A stretch of 64,000 bases of DNA, taken from Aquimarina sp. AU58. GTDB lineage: Bacteria; Bacteroidota; Bacteroidia; Flavobacteriales; Flavobacteriaceae. Under the pieces are notes generated by a model. The model had not been told where the DNA came from, made no database searches, and saw only the letters and a program-made list of their open reading frames with translations. Positions 47,301 through 57,228 of this stretch are shown piece after piece. Position 1 is the stretch's first letter. Every line of letters starts with the position of its first letter. Position numbers and translations under genes: made by a program. The stretch is taken from NCBI RefSeq assembly GCF_900312745.1, contig NZ_OMPD01000004.1, forward strand, positions 35,108-99,107, given 5' to 3'.

Positions 47301-47866
47301 CCTCCAACTGCATCTAGGTTGTTAAAAGGCTCTCCTGTTCCCAGATATAATGTTTCTGGATCACTTGTTCCCACTGCTACTGTAGATGTAGACAGGTTAG
47401 GTATTTTATAATCTGTAAGATTTTCCCAGGTGGTTCCAGCATCTTCGGTTACCCAAAGTCCACCACCAACGGTACCTGCATACCATTTATCATCATTATC
47501 AGGGGCCACTACAATACCACGTATCCTACCTGGTACATTTACAGGCCCTCTTTCTTTCCATTTAATAATACTAGAGTTCTTGGCCGTAGACCTATTTTTC
47601 ATAGCTTTTTGATGCTCTGTCATCAAGAAACCATCTTTATATGTAGATTCTTCGGCACCAATAGGTTTTAAAAGGTTTGCCTTATACTCTGCTATGATTT
47701 CAATTCCTTTCTTCTTGTTATAATCTTTCTTTTTTTTGAGTTTTTTAGAAGTTTCTACGATGCTTATTTCAGTGAGTTTTTGTTTTTGATTTTTATCGCA
47801 CGAAGAATAAACGATTAGTAGAAAGATAAGAACAGCCAATTTTCGAAAATAAAATTTGTGTGTCAT
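44351..47866 (-). CDS. Secreted BNR/sortilin-like beta-propeller protein with T9SS type A sorting domain
   Basis: An 1171-residue exported protein. Signal region with lipobox-like IVYSSC near residue 23. The main part (about 100-800) has many BNR/sortilin-type repeats of form S-x-D-G-G-x-T-W (VTEDAGTTWENLT, KSENGGHSWEYL, VTTDGGVTWQN, KSTDGGLTWDLV, QTLDGGAHWSLL), as in VPS10-like glycoside hydrolase-like propellers. Ig-like domain about 820-915, a further beta domain about 920-1070, and a sorting domain at the end (about 1095-1171, YPTISNGEVQIS to LVKVFGDGG). It may bind or cut glycans; no catalytic residues of a sialidase can be assigned. Confidence 0.85.
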   Translation of the reverse strand: MTHKFYFRKLAVLIFLLIVYSSCDKNQKQKLTEISIVETSKKLKKKKDYNKKKGIEIIAEYKANLLKPIGAEESTYKDGFLMTEHQKAMKNRSTAKNSSIIKWKERGPVNVPGRIRGIVVAPDNDDKWYAGTVGGGLWVTEDAGTTWENLTDYKIPNLSTSTVAVGTSDPETLYLGTGEPFNNLDAVGGVGVLKSENGGHSWEYLNNTKSFGGVGRLALNPEDENNLVVASRNGIYVTTDGGVTWQNTYSGGNVQDLNYDPTNFNTLYGGVNSIGVIKSTDGGLTWDLVLNRDDYNSNHSRFELDVSPANPNRVFISVYTGNGGATTAVNTDFYLTSDAGETFRLIGYEGTPAAGNLITGQGWYDNIIRAHPFNENVFYAGGVVMHRVQIVKAGTGTKTKSKDGPVSYTFQPIAAGYNGELNNYVHVDQHGLTWIKKRKEKKFKLILANDGGIYHTDYLYEPGTTLNDWSTSAVGLNCTQFYGADKRNGTEDYMAGAQDNGTWISFTENGANDETGYQFIIGGDGFEVLWNYDNPNEFIGGSQFNGFVRYEDGQGYNARHGESGAGTSPFYSKITNSNNNPNVLFSPSISGVWRSPDFAKSWQLTSIPNNFSVGASSSLDVSVSTANPDIVWAGNAMTESGSYVIHVSKNNGVSYEPTALFSDPRDGVNHNYFISGVETSSTNENRAYVLFSGQGAAKILKTEDLGQTWVDISGFSAGEDRGFPDVAIHSLVEMPFDEDRIWVGTDIGVFQTLDGGAHWSLLAGLPAFSVWQMKIVNDEVVMATHGRGVWTATLEELEGYEPPIYYAPPTITASTQESVENQNATITYVQENEDIERIVVYLDGEEIAQITDNIVQGTEFTYTIENLVEGNHTVGLKAVDSTGDTSVASSASFDIINYTVPKNLVSIATFEMSDVYTFGGEFVINTVNETVSQAVLNNSAHPYLNDSEYRTVLRHPIIVNAENGNFTYEDVAITEFDPAPGQFYDYVTIEASSNLKDWVRLDAYDAQRFPEWTDAFNSGPSPAINDELFKEQSINLLDFFQEGDVIAVRFRLISDPLFTSFGWAIRSINAPEEQLVAEEQEEIVQPPRSSEGALLYPTISNGEVQISSGTTMNNSVVEIYGISGRLVYSKRIGTLNESQQTLSLENLKSGMYLVKVFGDGGITNTTRIVIR

Positions 47867-47869
47867 GAG

Positions 47870-48295
47870 TTAGTTGTTTAAATTAATAATTGTTATTTGT
47901 GTTTGAGTCTTTGACGGGAGTAGATCATCGGGATTTTCGGAAGTCGGTTTTTGTTCCATCCCGATGTAAGGAACAAGTTTTATAGAGGTATCATCATTCC
48001 AATCAACATTAGATCCTCTAAAATAGCCTTGTTTTATAATATTTTTTGTTACAACGTTATATACAGTATATTCAAAATGAGTAGCTGGATCTCCTGGCAT
48101 TATTATCTTTTTAATATGAAGTTCCATCAACTTATTTCTGTTTGGTTTTGAAATAATCATATCATTTTTCATAGGTGTAACGGGCTGATGTGATGGTTTA
48201 TCTTGCGTAGTTTTATTTTCTACAGTTTTACACTGAGCAAAAGAAAATATGGTTAAACCAAAAAAAAAGATGCTTATAATTTTTCTCAATAACAT
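47870..48295 (-). CDS. Small exported protein, unknown function
   Basis: A protein of about 141 residues when started at 48295 (MLLRKIISIFFFGLTIFSFA), which puts the signal peptide at the N-terminus; the ORF extends to 48331. A Cys follows the signal (FAQC), but Q at -1 makes a lipobox doubtful. The remainder has beta-strand character (MELHIKKIIMPGDPATHFEY). It ends 3 nt before the start of the BNR-repeat gene, so the two are an operon, and it may be a partner of that surface protein. Confidence 0.6.
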   Translation of the reverse strand: MLLRKIISIFFFGLTIFSFAQCKTVENKTTQDKPSHQPVTPMKNDMIISKPNRNKLMELHIKKIIMPGDPATHFEYTVYNVVTKNIIKQGYFRGSNVDWNDDTSIKLVPYIGMEQKPTSENPDDLLPSKTQTQITIINLNN

Positions 48296-48331
48296 CGATA
48301 CTATTTTATAAATCGCTTGTGAAAGTTTCAT

Positions 48332-48786
48332 TAACTATACGTTAAACCGGTAATTACTTTCGACTTTTGGGGAAGGAATATGGTGAAAGCTTATACTTTT
48401 ATATAAATAATAAAAGACAACCGCATAACATACCTCTAAAATAGTTTTTATTTTTTTAAAAATCAACAACTTACTTATTGATTTAACAAAATAAATGTAG
48501 CTTAGTTTTATGCATACAGAAAGTTTCTGGACGATGGTTTTTTATTTAAATCCAGATATGTTACTAAACGATCACAACTAAAGTTTTAAGGTTTTATTAA
48601 TTTACACATTAACTTAAGCTATAGGTAGAGCTAATCTCGTGTTTTTGAAATTATCTTTTAGATTTTTCAAAACAGAGTTATACTCCCAAATTTCCTTATT
48701 AGGGAATATTATATATGGAAAGATTTATAAAATTATAAGATACAACTCTAAAATTAATTTATTACTTGCTGATTTTGGCAATAAAA
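48332..48786. other. AT-rich intergenic stretch, 455 nt
   Basis: No convincing gene, terminator or consensus promoter was found here. A 62-codon plus-strand ORF (48639-48827) runs into the end of the ABC-F gene, is rich in Phe, Ile and Lys as random AT-rich sequence would be, and is not called. Confidence 0.5.
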
Positions 48787-50433
<1,647 letters not shown>

Positions 50434-50445
50434 TTAAATTTGCGG

Positions 50446-50453
50446 CAAAAGTA
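50446..50453 (-). promoter_or_regulatory. -7 element (TACTTTTG) of the ABC-F gene
   Basis: On the minus strand TACTTTTG matches TAnnTTTG, 34 nt upstream of the start codon. The best TTG upstream is 24 nt away, longer than usual, so only the -7 box is clear. Confidence 0.5.
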
Positions 50454-50657
50454 GAAAAATGGATTCAGAACCTGAAACAATCTATCATTAATTTAGAGGT
50501 TTATCTTGTAGTTTATTTATCATCAAAAACCCAAGAATTAAAAAATTTTAATAGCTCAATTCGTTAATATGCATAGAATTAACTTATAATTAACAACCGT
50601 AATAGGTGTTTCCCTTTATTTTTGGACACAGAGTAAGTTAATTTTATAGCGCCAAAA

Positions 50658-52103
50658 ATGCAATTTTCAGTACTAAGATATTTTATTCACGTTTCTTTTT
50701 TATCATGCTTTGTATGTAGTTGTGGTTCTTCTGAAAAAGACAATAAAGAGTATACTTATTTTGGTGGTGAAATCGTAAATCCTAATACAAACTATGTTAT
50801 TTTATCCAAAGGTTACGATTATAGAGATACAATACAATTAGATAAAAATAATAGATTCCTACACAAAATAGAGAATTTAGAAGATGGATTGTATTCTTTT
50901 AAACATAATCCAGAATATCAGGTGGTACTTCTTGAGAAAGGAGATAGTGTATTAATTCGCTTAAATACTTTAGAGTTTGACGAATCTCTAGTTTTTACTG
51001 GTAAGGGTTCTGGAAAAAATAATTTTTTAATCGATTTGTTTTTACAAAACGAAATTGAGAGGGAACATTTAAAAAGAACAGGCTTCATGCAGTCTGCTTC
51101 GTATTTCAAAAAAAAGCAGGATTCTTTACTAAACATAAAATCGGATACTTTTGAAAAGTTAATCAACAAAAATGAGTTGAGTAATTTGGCAAAAAAACTT
51201 ACTCAAGCTAGTTTCATATTTGAATACTACATGAGACATGAGTTCTATTTTACCAGTCGTTATAAAATGGGAGGTCCTGATGCAACTAAAGAATTATCTG
51301 CCTCTTTTTTTAATTATAGAAACCAGATTGATTTTAATGATGATGAATTAAAAAGACTATATTCTTATAATTGGTTTTTAAATTGCTACTTCACTAATGC
51401 TTCTATTTCTAATAATGATAATCGATTACAACACAACAATAACTTAGAGAGCTTTATTTACAAACTGGATTTAATTAACAATGTTGTAGAGCATTCATAT
51501 ATTAAAAACAACTTATTAAGGAGGTCTACAATTCGTTTTTTACTCGATGATAGTAAAAATAATAAAGAATCAAACATAGCTTTAAAACATTACCTTTCTG
51601 TAAGTACTAATAATCGATCACAAAAAGAATTAAAAAAACTTGCCAGACATATTTCAAAATTAAGACCCAATAAAGTTATTCCTGATCAGGACTTAATTAC
51701 TTCAAAAGGGGAAACCGTGAAATTGTCGTCACTTTTTAACAAACCGATTACTGCCTTGTATTTCTGGTCGATAGAAAGTAAAGATCATTATGTAAAGGCC
51801 CATGAAAAAGCAACCTATCTTAGCTCTTTATACCCTGGTATTGATTTTATCGCTGTAAACATCGATCCTGATCAAACAAAAAACTGGCTAAAAACTATAA
51901 AAAGACATCATTATAATTTGGATAATGAATACGAGTTTAAACATCCAAAATGTTCTTCAGAAGAATTGGTAATTCACTATCGAAATAAAGTTATTCTTGT
52001 AGACCAAGATGGTAAGATAATAAATCCGAGTACAGATTTGTTCGCATCTGTTTTTGAGAAACAGCTTATGCAATACACACAATTAGCAAGTTTAGAAAAT
52101 TAA
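50658..52103 (+). CDS. TlpA-like thioredoxin-fold lipoprotein without CXXC
   Basis: A 481-residue lipoprotein (lipobox VCSC near residue 22). The N-terminal part (about 30-110) is beta-rich and resembles the DUF4369-like domain that often precedes TlpA domains in Bacteroidota; the middle is helical. The C-terminal about 130 residues have the thioredoxin-like pattern (LSSLFNKPITALYFWSIESKDHYVKAHEKATYLSSLYPG, then FIAVNIDPD), but where W-C-x-x-C is expected it reads W-S-I-E-S, so disulphide chemistry is lost. It may act as a binding or structural protein. A housekeeping role is not known. Confidence 0.7.
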   Translation: MQFSVLRYFIHVSFLSCFVCSCGSSEKDNKEYTYFGGEIVNPNTNYVILSKGYDYRDTIQLDKNNRFLHKIENLEDGLYSFKHNPEYQVVLLEKGDSVLIRLNTLEFDESLVFTGKGSGKNNFLIDLFLQNEIEREHLKRTGFMQSASYFKKKQDSLLNIKSDTFEKLINKNELSNLAKKLTQASFIFEYYMRHEFYFTSRYKMGGPDATKELSASFFNYRNQIDFNDDELKRLYSYNWFLNCYFTNASISNNDNRLQHNNNLESFIYKLDLINNVVEHSYIKNNLLRRSTIRFLLDDSKNNKESNIALKHYLSVSTNNRSQKELKKLARHISKLRPNKVIPDQDLITSKGETVKLSSLFNKPITALYFWSIESKDHYVKAHEKATYLSSLYPGIDFIAVNIDPDQTKNWLKTIKRHHYNLDNEYEFKHPKCSSEELVIHYRNKVILVDQDGKIINPSTDLFASVFEKQLMQYTQLASLEN

Positions 52104-52128
52104 AAAGCCACTCGATAGAGTAGCTTTT
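52103..52128. terminator. Bidirectional terminator between the TlpA-like and aldolase genes
   Basis: An 11-bp stem with one mismatch (AAAAGCCACTC with GAGTAGCTTTT) and loop GATA starts at the TlpA-like stop codon. A-run before and T-run within allow termination of both convergent genes. Confidence 0.75.
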
Positions 52129-52157
52129 CTAAAACTTTATATGTTAGGAAAATTACA

Positions 52158-52811
52158 CTAGTTTCCTTTTTTATAATCTGCAAGAAACTTAGCAAGACCA
52201 ATATCTGTTAATGGATGTTTCAGTAATCCTTCTATAGAAGAAAGAGGCCCTGTCATTACATCTGCGCCGATCTTAGCACAATCAATTACATGCATTGTAT
52301 GTCTTACTGAAGCTGCCAAAATTTGTGTGTCAAATCCATAATTATCATAAATCAATCTTATCTCTGCAATAAGATTAAGTCCATCTGTAGAAATATCATC
52401 TAATCTACCAATAAACGGAGAGACATAGGTAGCTCCAGCTTTAGCAGCAAGTAAGGCCTGCCCAGCAGAAAATACCAAAGTACAATTGGTTTTAATTCCT
52501 TTATCACTAAAGTATTTGATTGCTTTTACACCATCTTTGATCATTGGTACTTTTACAATAATTTGATCATGAAGTTTAGCCAGCTCTTCTCCTTCTTTAA
52601 TAATACCATCAAAATCTGTAGAAATTACTTCTGCACTTACATCTCCGGTTACGATTTCACATATCTTTTTATAGTGATTAATAATATTTTCTTTACCCGT
52701 GATACCTTCTTTAGCCATTAAAGACGGATTTGTAGTTACTCCATCAAGAACTCCTAAATCTTGTGCTTCCTTAATCTGATCAAGATTTGCAGTATCAATA
52801 AAAAATTTCAT
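52158..52811 (-). CDS. fsa: Transaldolase / fructose-6-phosphate aldolase-like protein
   Basis: A 217-residue TIM-barrel aldolase of the short transaldolase (TalC/FSA) group. It starts [20 protein letters not shown] with the Asp and the TTNPSL motif; the Schiff-base Lys is in IIVKVPM (about residue 86), and [30 protein letters not shown] is intact. Bacterial proteins of this group are either transaldolases of the pentose phosphate pathway or FSA; many Bacteroidota use this as their only transaldolase, so pathway function is likely. A promoter of form TTG-N18-TATATTCG lies upstream. Confidence 0.9.
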   Translation of the reverse strand: MKFFIDTANLDQIKEAQDLGVLDGVTTNPSLMAKEGITGKENIINHYKKICEIVTGDVSAEVISTDFDGIIKEGEELAKLHDQIIVKVPMIKDGVKAIKYFSDKGIKTNCTLVFSAGQALLAAKAGATYVSPFIGRLDDISTDGLNLIAEIRLIYDNYGFDTQILAASVRHTMHVIDCAKIGADVMTGPLSSIEGLLKHPLTDIGLAKFLADYKKGN

Positions 52812-52862
52812 AGTATTGTTTTTAAAATTGTTGTGTTTAAATTTTGCGCTTTTTATAGATCG

Positions 52863-52891
52863 CGAATATAAAAATAATCGTTGTAGGCCAA
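52863..52891 (-). promoter_or_regulatory. TTG-N18-TATATTCG promoter of the aldolase gene
   Basis: On the minus strand TTG (52889-52891) and TATATTCG (52863-52870), 18 nt apart; the -7 box differs from TAnnTTTG at one position. It is 51 nt before the start codon. Confidence 0.5.
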
Positions 52892-52973
52892 TAAAATCTT
52901 TTTGTTAATTAAAAAAAATATCTTTCATCTGTCGAATTCATAACGCTTCTATATTTAATTACAGAACTATAAA

Positions 52974-53795
52974 TTATAATTTATAATGATTCATCAGCAT
53001 TTTCTCATACATTCTATCTGGTAATATTCGTTTTAGCACAATAGAAAACTTTTGCATAAACGCTCCTACTTTATAATGTACTTTTGGTTTTTTAGTTTTT
53101 ATAATCTTAAAAACTGCTTCGGCCATTTCTAAAGGATCATTACCCGAATCTACATGGCTATCCATTAGTTTTAATGTATCTCCATATGGTTTTTCATATG
53201 GAGAATTTTTAATAACGGGAGCATGATAGCGTCCTGCAGCAATATTGGTTGCAAAATCCCCGGGAGCTATATTAGTCATTCTAATATTGAAATCTTTCAA
53301 TTCCATTCGCCAGGCTTCTGTAGTCATCTCTAATGCAGCTTTAGAAGCACTATAAATCCCTCTATACGGTAATCCCATATATCCCGCGATAGAAGTGATA
53401 TTAATAATTAATCCACTTCCCTGTTTTCGCATTACTGGCAAAACCGCTTTGGTAACATTGATTGGGCCAAAATAATTTGTAGTGAAATTTCTTACTATTT
53501 CTTCATTAGGAATTTCTTCTATTGGCCCGGTAATACCAGCTCCGGCATTATTAATTAATACATCTAATCTTCCATGCTTTTGTTCTATAGTTGTAATAGC
53601 AGAATTGATACTGTTCGTATCTGCTACATCTAACTCTAAAAGTGTAAAAAACTCAAAATCAGGAAATCGAGATGGATTACGGCTTGTACCGTATACAATA
53701 TATCCTTTTTGTGCCAAAAATATTCCTATTGATTTTCCTATCCCAGAAGACCCTCCTGTAATTAAAACTACAGTATCTTTTTGATTTGTGCTCAT
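52974..53795 (-). CDS. Short-chain dehydrogenase/reductase (SDR)
   Basis: A 273-residue NAD(P)-dependent oxidoreductase. Cofactor motif VLITGGSSGIGKSIG (T-G-x3-G-x-G), NNAG at about residue 83, and the catalytic S-Y-K as ITSIAGYMGLPYRGIYSASKAAL (Ser, Tyr and Lys present). Length fits classical SDRs with a short C-terminal extension. TSRNPSR after strand 2 suggests NADPH preference. Substrate unknown. A TATATTTG box (53801-53808, minus strand) lies 5 nt before the start codon, too close for a normal leader, so the true transcription start is unclear. Confidence 0.9.
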   Translation of the reverse strand: MSTNQKDTVVLITGGSSGIGKSIGIFLAQKGYIVYGTSRNPSRFPDFEFFTLLELDVADTNSINSAITTIEQKHGRLDVLINNAGAGITGPIEEIPNEEIVRNFTTNYFGPINVTKAVLPVMRKQGSGLIINITSIAGYMGLPYRGIYSASKAALEMTTEAWRMELKDFNIRMTNIAPGDFATNIAAGRYHAPVIKNSPYEKPYGDTLKLMDSHVDSGNDPLEMAEAVFKIIKTKKPKVHYKVGAFMQKFSIVLKRILPDRMYEKMLMNHYKL

Positions 53796-53922
53796 AATCG
53801 CAAATATACAATTCTGATTAACGATCTACTAATCTCAAAAATATAAAATGGCAGGAAACAAATGATGGTAATTTAGGTATTAATAGTATTTAAATTACAT
53901 CAAAAATTAAGGTACAAAAAAA

Positions 53923-54016
53923 GGCAAGCTACCTACATCACACTGCTACAACCGTCTACCTTTGCTGCGTTCCCGCCCTGGAGGATTCAACAGGAGCTAG
54001 TTGTGTAGGACTTGCC
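53923..54016 (-). ncRNA. ffs: Signal recognition particle RNA, bacterial small type (4.5S)
   Basis: About 94 nt on the minus strand. The ends pair (GGCAAGTCCTAC at the 5' end with GTAGGTAGCTTGCC at the 3' end). The apical part has the conserved SRP domain IV core AGGGCGGGAACGCAGCAAAG, with the asymmetric GGAA-like loop and the CAGCA side. A T-run (TTTTTTT, minus strand) follows directly after the 3' end, serving as terminator. The RNA binds Ffh to guide membrane proteins to the translocon. The promoter is just upstream. Confidence 0.9.
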
Positions 54017-54020
54017 GCTG

Positions 54021-54050
54021 CAAAGATACAATCTTTAGGATATAAAACAA
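54021..54050 (-). promoter_or_regulatory. TTG-N19-TATCTTTG promoter of ffs
   Basis: On the minus strand TTG (54048-54050), 19-nt spacer, TATCTTTG (54021-54028), then 4 nt to the RNA 5' end at 54016. This is the consensus Bacteroidota promoter with ideal spacing. Confidence 0.8.
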
Positions 54051-54104
54051 TGATTTTTTAAACCCAATTAAAATAAATATCTTGCTTAAAATTTAATTAT
54101 CACA

Positions 54105-55160
54105 ATGAAGATCCATAACTCCTTCGTCATCATTATTTTAAGCATACTTAGTTTTTCTTGTGGAAGTAATCAGGATAAGCGAAAAAAATATTTTTCTATC
54201 AAAATTGAGGATAATAAAACTAAATTTAAGCTGGGTGAGACGATAAAAGCAAACATTATTAATGCTCAAAATATAAAAATTGATTCTGTCACTTTTCTTT
54301 TAGATAATAAAAAAGTAGCTTCTAAAAAAGATTTCAGTTATGAAGAAAAGATTGATGATGAAAAACTAGGAAATCACATCTTAACGGCTCAAGTCTTTTA
54401 TGATGGAAATATAGATACCATAACCAAAAAGATTGCTTTTCTTAATAATATATCTCCAAAATTATATTCCTACAAAATTATTGCAGAATACCCTCATGAT
54501 AAAGAAGCCTTTACCCAGGGGTTAGAATTTTTTGGGGATACGCTATATGAAAGTACTGGTAAAAAAGGAATATCCTCTTTAAGGAAACTTAACTATAAAA
54601 CCGGAGAAATTCTTGTAAAAAAGGATATACCAAAGGAATATTTTGCAGAAGGAATTACCATTATGAATGGTAAAATATTTCAACTAACCTGGACATCTAA
54701 AGAAGGATTTATCTATGACCTAAATACTTTAGAAAAAACCGGAAGTTTTGCATATAACCAAAGTAAAGAAGGTTGGGGATTATGTAATAATGGAAATCAT
54801 ATCTATAAAAGCGATGGCACAGAAAAAATCTGGATACTCGATCCTAATACCCTTGCAGAAAAGGATTATATAGAAGTTACTACAAACAAAGGTGTCAAAT
54901 CCAGATTTAATGAATTAGAATGGGTTGACGGAAAAATTTATGCCAATACCTGGCAAAAGGATGGGATTGCCATAATTAATCCTGACAGTGGTGCTTTAGA
55001 AGCGGTTATTAATCTTAGTGGTCTTCGTAAAAAAGTAGCGCAACATGAAAAACTAGATGTTTTAAATGGTATCGCGTATAATGCAAATACCAAACGGTTA
55101 TTTGTCACTGGTAAAAACTGGAATAAACTTTTTGAAATTGAAGTTATAAAAAAACCATAG
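54105..55160 (+). CDS. Glutaminyl-peptide cyclotransferase, plant-type (glutamine cyclotransferase), lipoprotein
   Basis: A 351-residue lipoprotein (lipobox FSC near residue 20). The C-terminal about 260 residues form the five-bladed propeller of the glutamine cyclotransferase family: PHDKEAFTQGLEFFGDTLYESTGKKGISSLRKL, EGWGLCNNGNHIYKSDGTEKIWILDP, and LNELEW-like FNELEWVDGKIYANTWQKDGIAII, with the catalytic Glu and Trp residues. It converts N-terminal Gln to pyroglutamate. T9SS cargo often ends up with N-terminal pyroGlu after signal cleavage at SQ or AQ, so it may act on such proteins; this link is inference from known biology. Confidence 0.88.
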   Translation: MKIHNSFVIIILSILSFSCGSNQDKRKKYFSIKIEDNKTKFKLGETIKANIINAQNIKIDSVTFLLDNKKVASKKDFSYEEKIDDEKLGNHILTAQVFYDGNIDTITKKIAFLNNISPKLYSYKIIAEYPHDKEAFTQGLEFFGDTLYESTGKKGISSLRKLNYKTGEILVKKDIPKEYFAEGITIMNGKIFQLTWTSKEGFIYDLNTLEKTGSFAYNQSKEGWGLCNNGNHIYKSDGTEKIWILDPNTLAEKDYIEVTTNKGVKSRFNELEWVDGKIYANTWQKDGIAIINPDSGALEAVINLSGLRKKVAQHEKLDVLNGIAYNANTKRLFVTGKNWNKLFEIEVIKKP

Positions 55161-55281
55161 TGTTTCCTTAAAAAAACAATGATATGCAAGTTAGACGTTG
55201 ATCTTTTTATTTTATTTTTCTGATACTAAAAAGATTCATTCTTCGATAAATTTCTGCAACACTATAATAAGTTACTCGTTA

Positions 55282-55313
55282 TTGTAATAGACAGATAATA
55301 AACCGTACCTTTG
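55282..55313 (+). promoter_or_regulatory. TTG-N21-TACCTTTG promoter of the DEAD-box gene
   Basis: TTG (55282-55284) and TACCTTTG (55306-55313) fit the Bacteroidota consensus. The transcript would start near 55320, about 12 nt before ATG 55332, giving a very short leader and ruling out the earlier TTG start at 55311. Confidence 0.65.
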
Positions 55314-55331
55314 CGGCTTATTTTTAGCTAT

Positions 55332-57092
55332 ATGAATAAATTTGAAGCGTTAGGTCTTGGTGAAGCCATTATTAAGGCGGTGAATGATATGGGTTTCGAA
55401 ACCCCAAGTGAAGTACAGGAAAAGGCAATCCCTATTTTATTAAAGGAAGATACAGATATTGTTGCTTTAGCACAAACTGGTACAGGAAAAACAGCAGCTT
55501 TCGGTTTTCCATTAATCGAAAAAATTGATAGCAGTAGCAGGATTACACAAGGATTAATACTCTCTCCTACTCGCGAACTTTGTTTACAAATTACTAACGA
55601 ACTTAAAAACTACTCTAAATATATTCCTGGATTGCACACTGTAGCAATTTATGGTGGAGCAAGTATAACAGATCAGGCAAAACAAATAAAACGTGGTGCC
55701 CAAATTGTAGTGGCAACTCCTGGAAGAATGCAGGATATGATCAACCGTAAAATGGTAGACATTACCAATATTAGTTATTGTGTATTAGATGAAGCTGATG
55801 AGATGCTAAATATGGGGTTTTATGAAGACATCAATACCATTTTGTCTCATACTCCGGAAGATAAAAATACCTGGCTATTCTCTGCAACAATGCCAAAAGA
55901 AGTTTCTACCATCGCAAAACGATTTATGCAAACTCCTATAGAAATTACTGTAGGGCATAAAAACACTGGTTCTAAAAACGTTTCTCATGAATATTATGTA
56001 GTAAATTCTCGTGATCGATATGCTGCTTTGAAACGACTGGCAGATGCTAATCCTGATATCTTTTCTGTAATTTTTTGCCGTACCAAACGAGATACTCAAA
56101 AAGTAGCAGAAAACCTGATTGGTGATGGATATAATGCAGCAGCATTACACGGTGATTTAAGTCAAAATCAACGTGATTTGGTAATGAAAAGCTTTAGAAA
56201 TCGCCAAATACAAATGTTAGTTGCTACAGATGTAGCTGCACGTGGTATTGATGTTGATGATGTTACCCATGTAATTAATTATCAACTTCCTGATGAGATA
56301 GAAACGTATACACATAGAAGTGGAAGAACGGGACGTGCTGGAAAAAGTGGTGTTTCTATGGTTATCGTGTCCAAAAGCGAAGTTAGAAAAATTAAATCTG
56401 TAGAACGAATCATTAAGAAAAGCTTTGAGAAAAAAGAAATTCCTAGTGGTGAAGAAATATGTCAGGTTCAATTATTTCATTTGGCCAGTGACATCGGAAA
56501 AGCTGAAATAAATCACGAAATCGATAGTTACTTACCATCTATTAATGAGGTATTAGAAGAATTTTCAAAAGAAGAATTAATCAAAAAATTCTTTTCGGTA
56601 GAATTTTCTCGCTTCCATAATTACTATAAAAAATCAAGGGATCTAAATGCTGTAAATGAAAGAGATAATGATTCTAGCAGAGGTAATAGTACACGTTACT
56701 TTATTAATGTAGGAGAAAAAGATGGATTTGACTGGATGACTTTAAAGGATTTCCTGAAAGAAGTATTAGAACTAGGAAGCGATTCTTTAAGCCGAGTAGA
56801 TGTAAAAGAAAGTTTTTCTTTTTTCAATACCAATACTGAACATCAGGAACGAGTTCTTCAGGTTTTTGAAGATTTCAGAATGGAAGGGAGAAAAGTTAAT
56901 GTAGAAATCTCTAAAGATTCTGGCCGTAGAGGAGGAAGACGTCGTCGTGATAATGATGGTGGTGGTTTTAAAGGAAAACGTAGAAGCGACGGATTTAAAC
57001 CTAAAGGTAAAAAACGTTTTGATTCAAAAGAAGATAGAGGTAGCGGAGGTAATCGAAAAAGAGATCGTAGAAAACGTAGTGATCGTAGATAA
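55332..57092 (+). CDS. DEAD-box RNA helicase with DbpA-like RNA-binding domain
   Basis: 586 residues from ATG 55332. Helicase motifs in order: Q motif (FETPSEVQEKAIP), AQTGTGKT, PTREL, TPGR, DEAD, SAT, FCRTKR, TDVAARGIDV, HRSGRTGRAGKSG. After the core is a DbpA-type RNA-binding domain (about 455-530, TRYFINVGEKDGFDWMTLKDFL), then a basic Gly/Arg/Lys-rich tail (RRGGRRRR and repeats) for non-specific RNA binding. It probably works in ribosome assembly or RNA turnover, especially in cold. The promoter position shows that the start is 55332. Confidence 0.93.
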   Translation: MNKFEALGLGEAIIKAVNDMGFETPSEVQEKAIPILLKEDTDIVALAQTGTGKTAAFGFPLIEKIDSSSRITQGLILSPTRELCLQITNELKNYSKYIPGLHTVAIYGGASITDQAKQIKRGAQIVVATPGRMQDMINRKMVDITNISYCVLDEADEMLNMGFYEDINTILSHTPEDKNTWLFSATMPKEVSTIAKRFMQTPIEITVGHKNTGSKNVSHEYYVVNSRDRYAALKRLADANPDIFSVIFCRTKRDTQKVAENLIGDGYNAAALHGDLSQNQRDLVMKSFRNRQIQMLVATDVAARGIDVDDVTHVINYQLPDEIETYTHRSGRTGRAGKSGVSMVIVSKSEVRKIKSVERIIKKSFEKKEIPSGEEICQVQLFHLASDIGKAEINHEIDSYLPSINEVLEEFSKEELIKKFFSVEFSRFHNYYKKSRDLNAVNERDNDSSRGNSTRYFINVGEKDGFDWMTLKDFLKEVLELGSDSLSRVDVKESFSFFNTNTEHQERVLQVFEDFRMEGRKVNVEISKDSGRRGGRRRRDNDGGGFKGKRRSDGFKPKGKKRFDSKEDRGSGGNRKRDRRKRSDRR

Positions 57093-57228
57093 ATCAGAGG
57101 TTTTGTCCTTAATATATTCAAAAATTACGTTTTAGTAAATCACTGAATATAAGAACTTAACAAATAAATATGATTTTTGGCGCGATTTTTATGTTATATT
57201 AATTAAAATTGAACGTCATATTATATAC

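Noticed and set aside
57214..57221. CGTCATAT before the CarboxypepD_reg-like gene as a third copy of the shared promoter block
   Set aside because: It lies only 7 nt before the start codon and the GTTACGTGT half is absent at the right distance.
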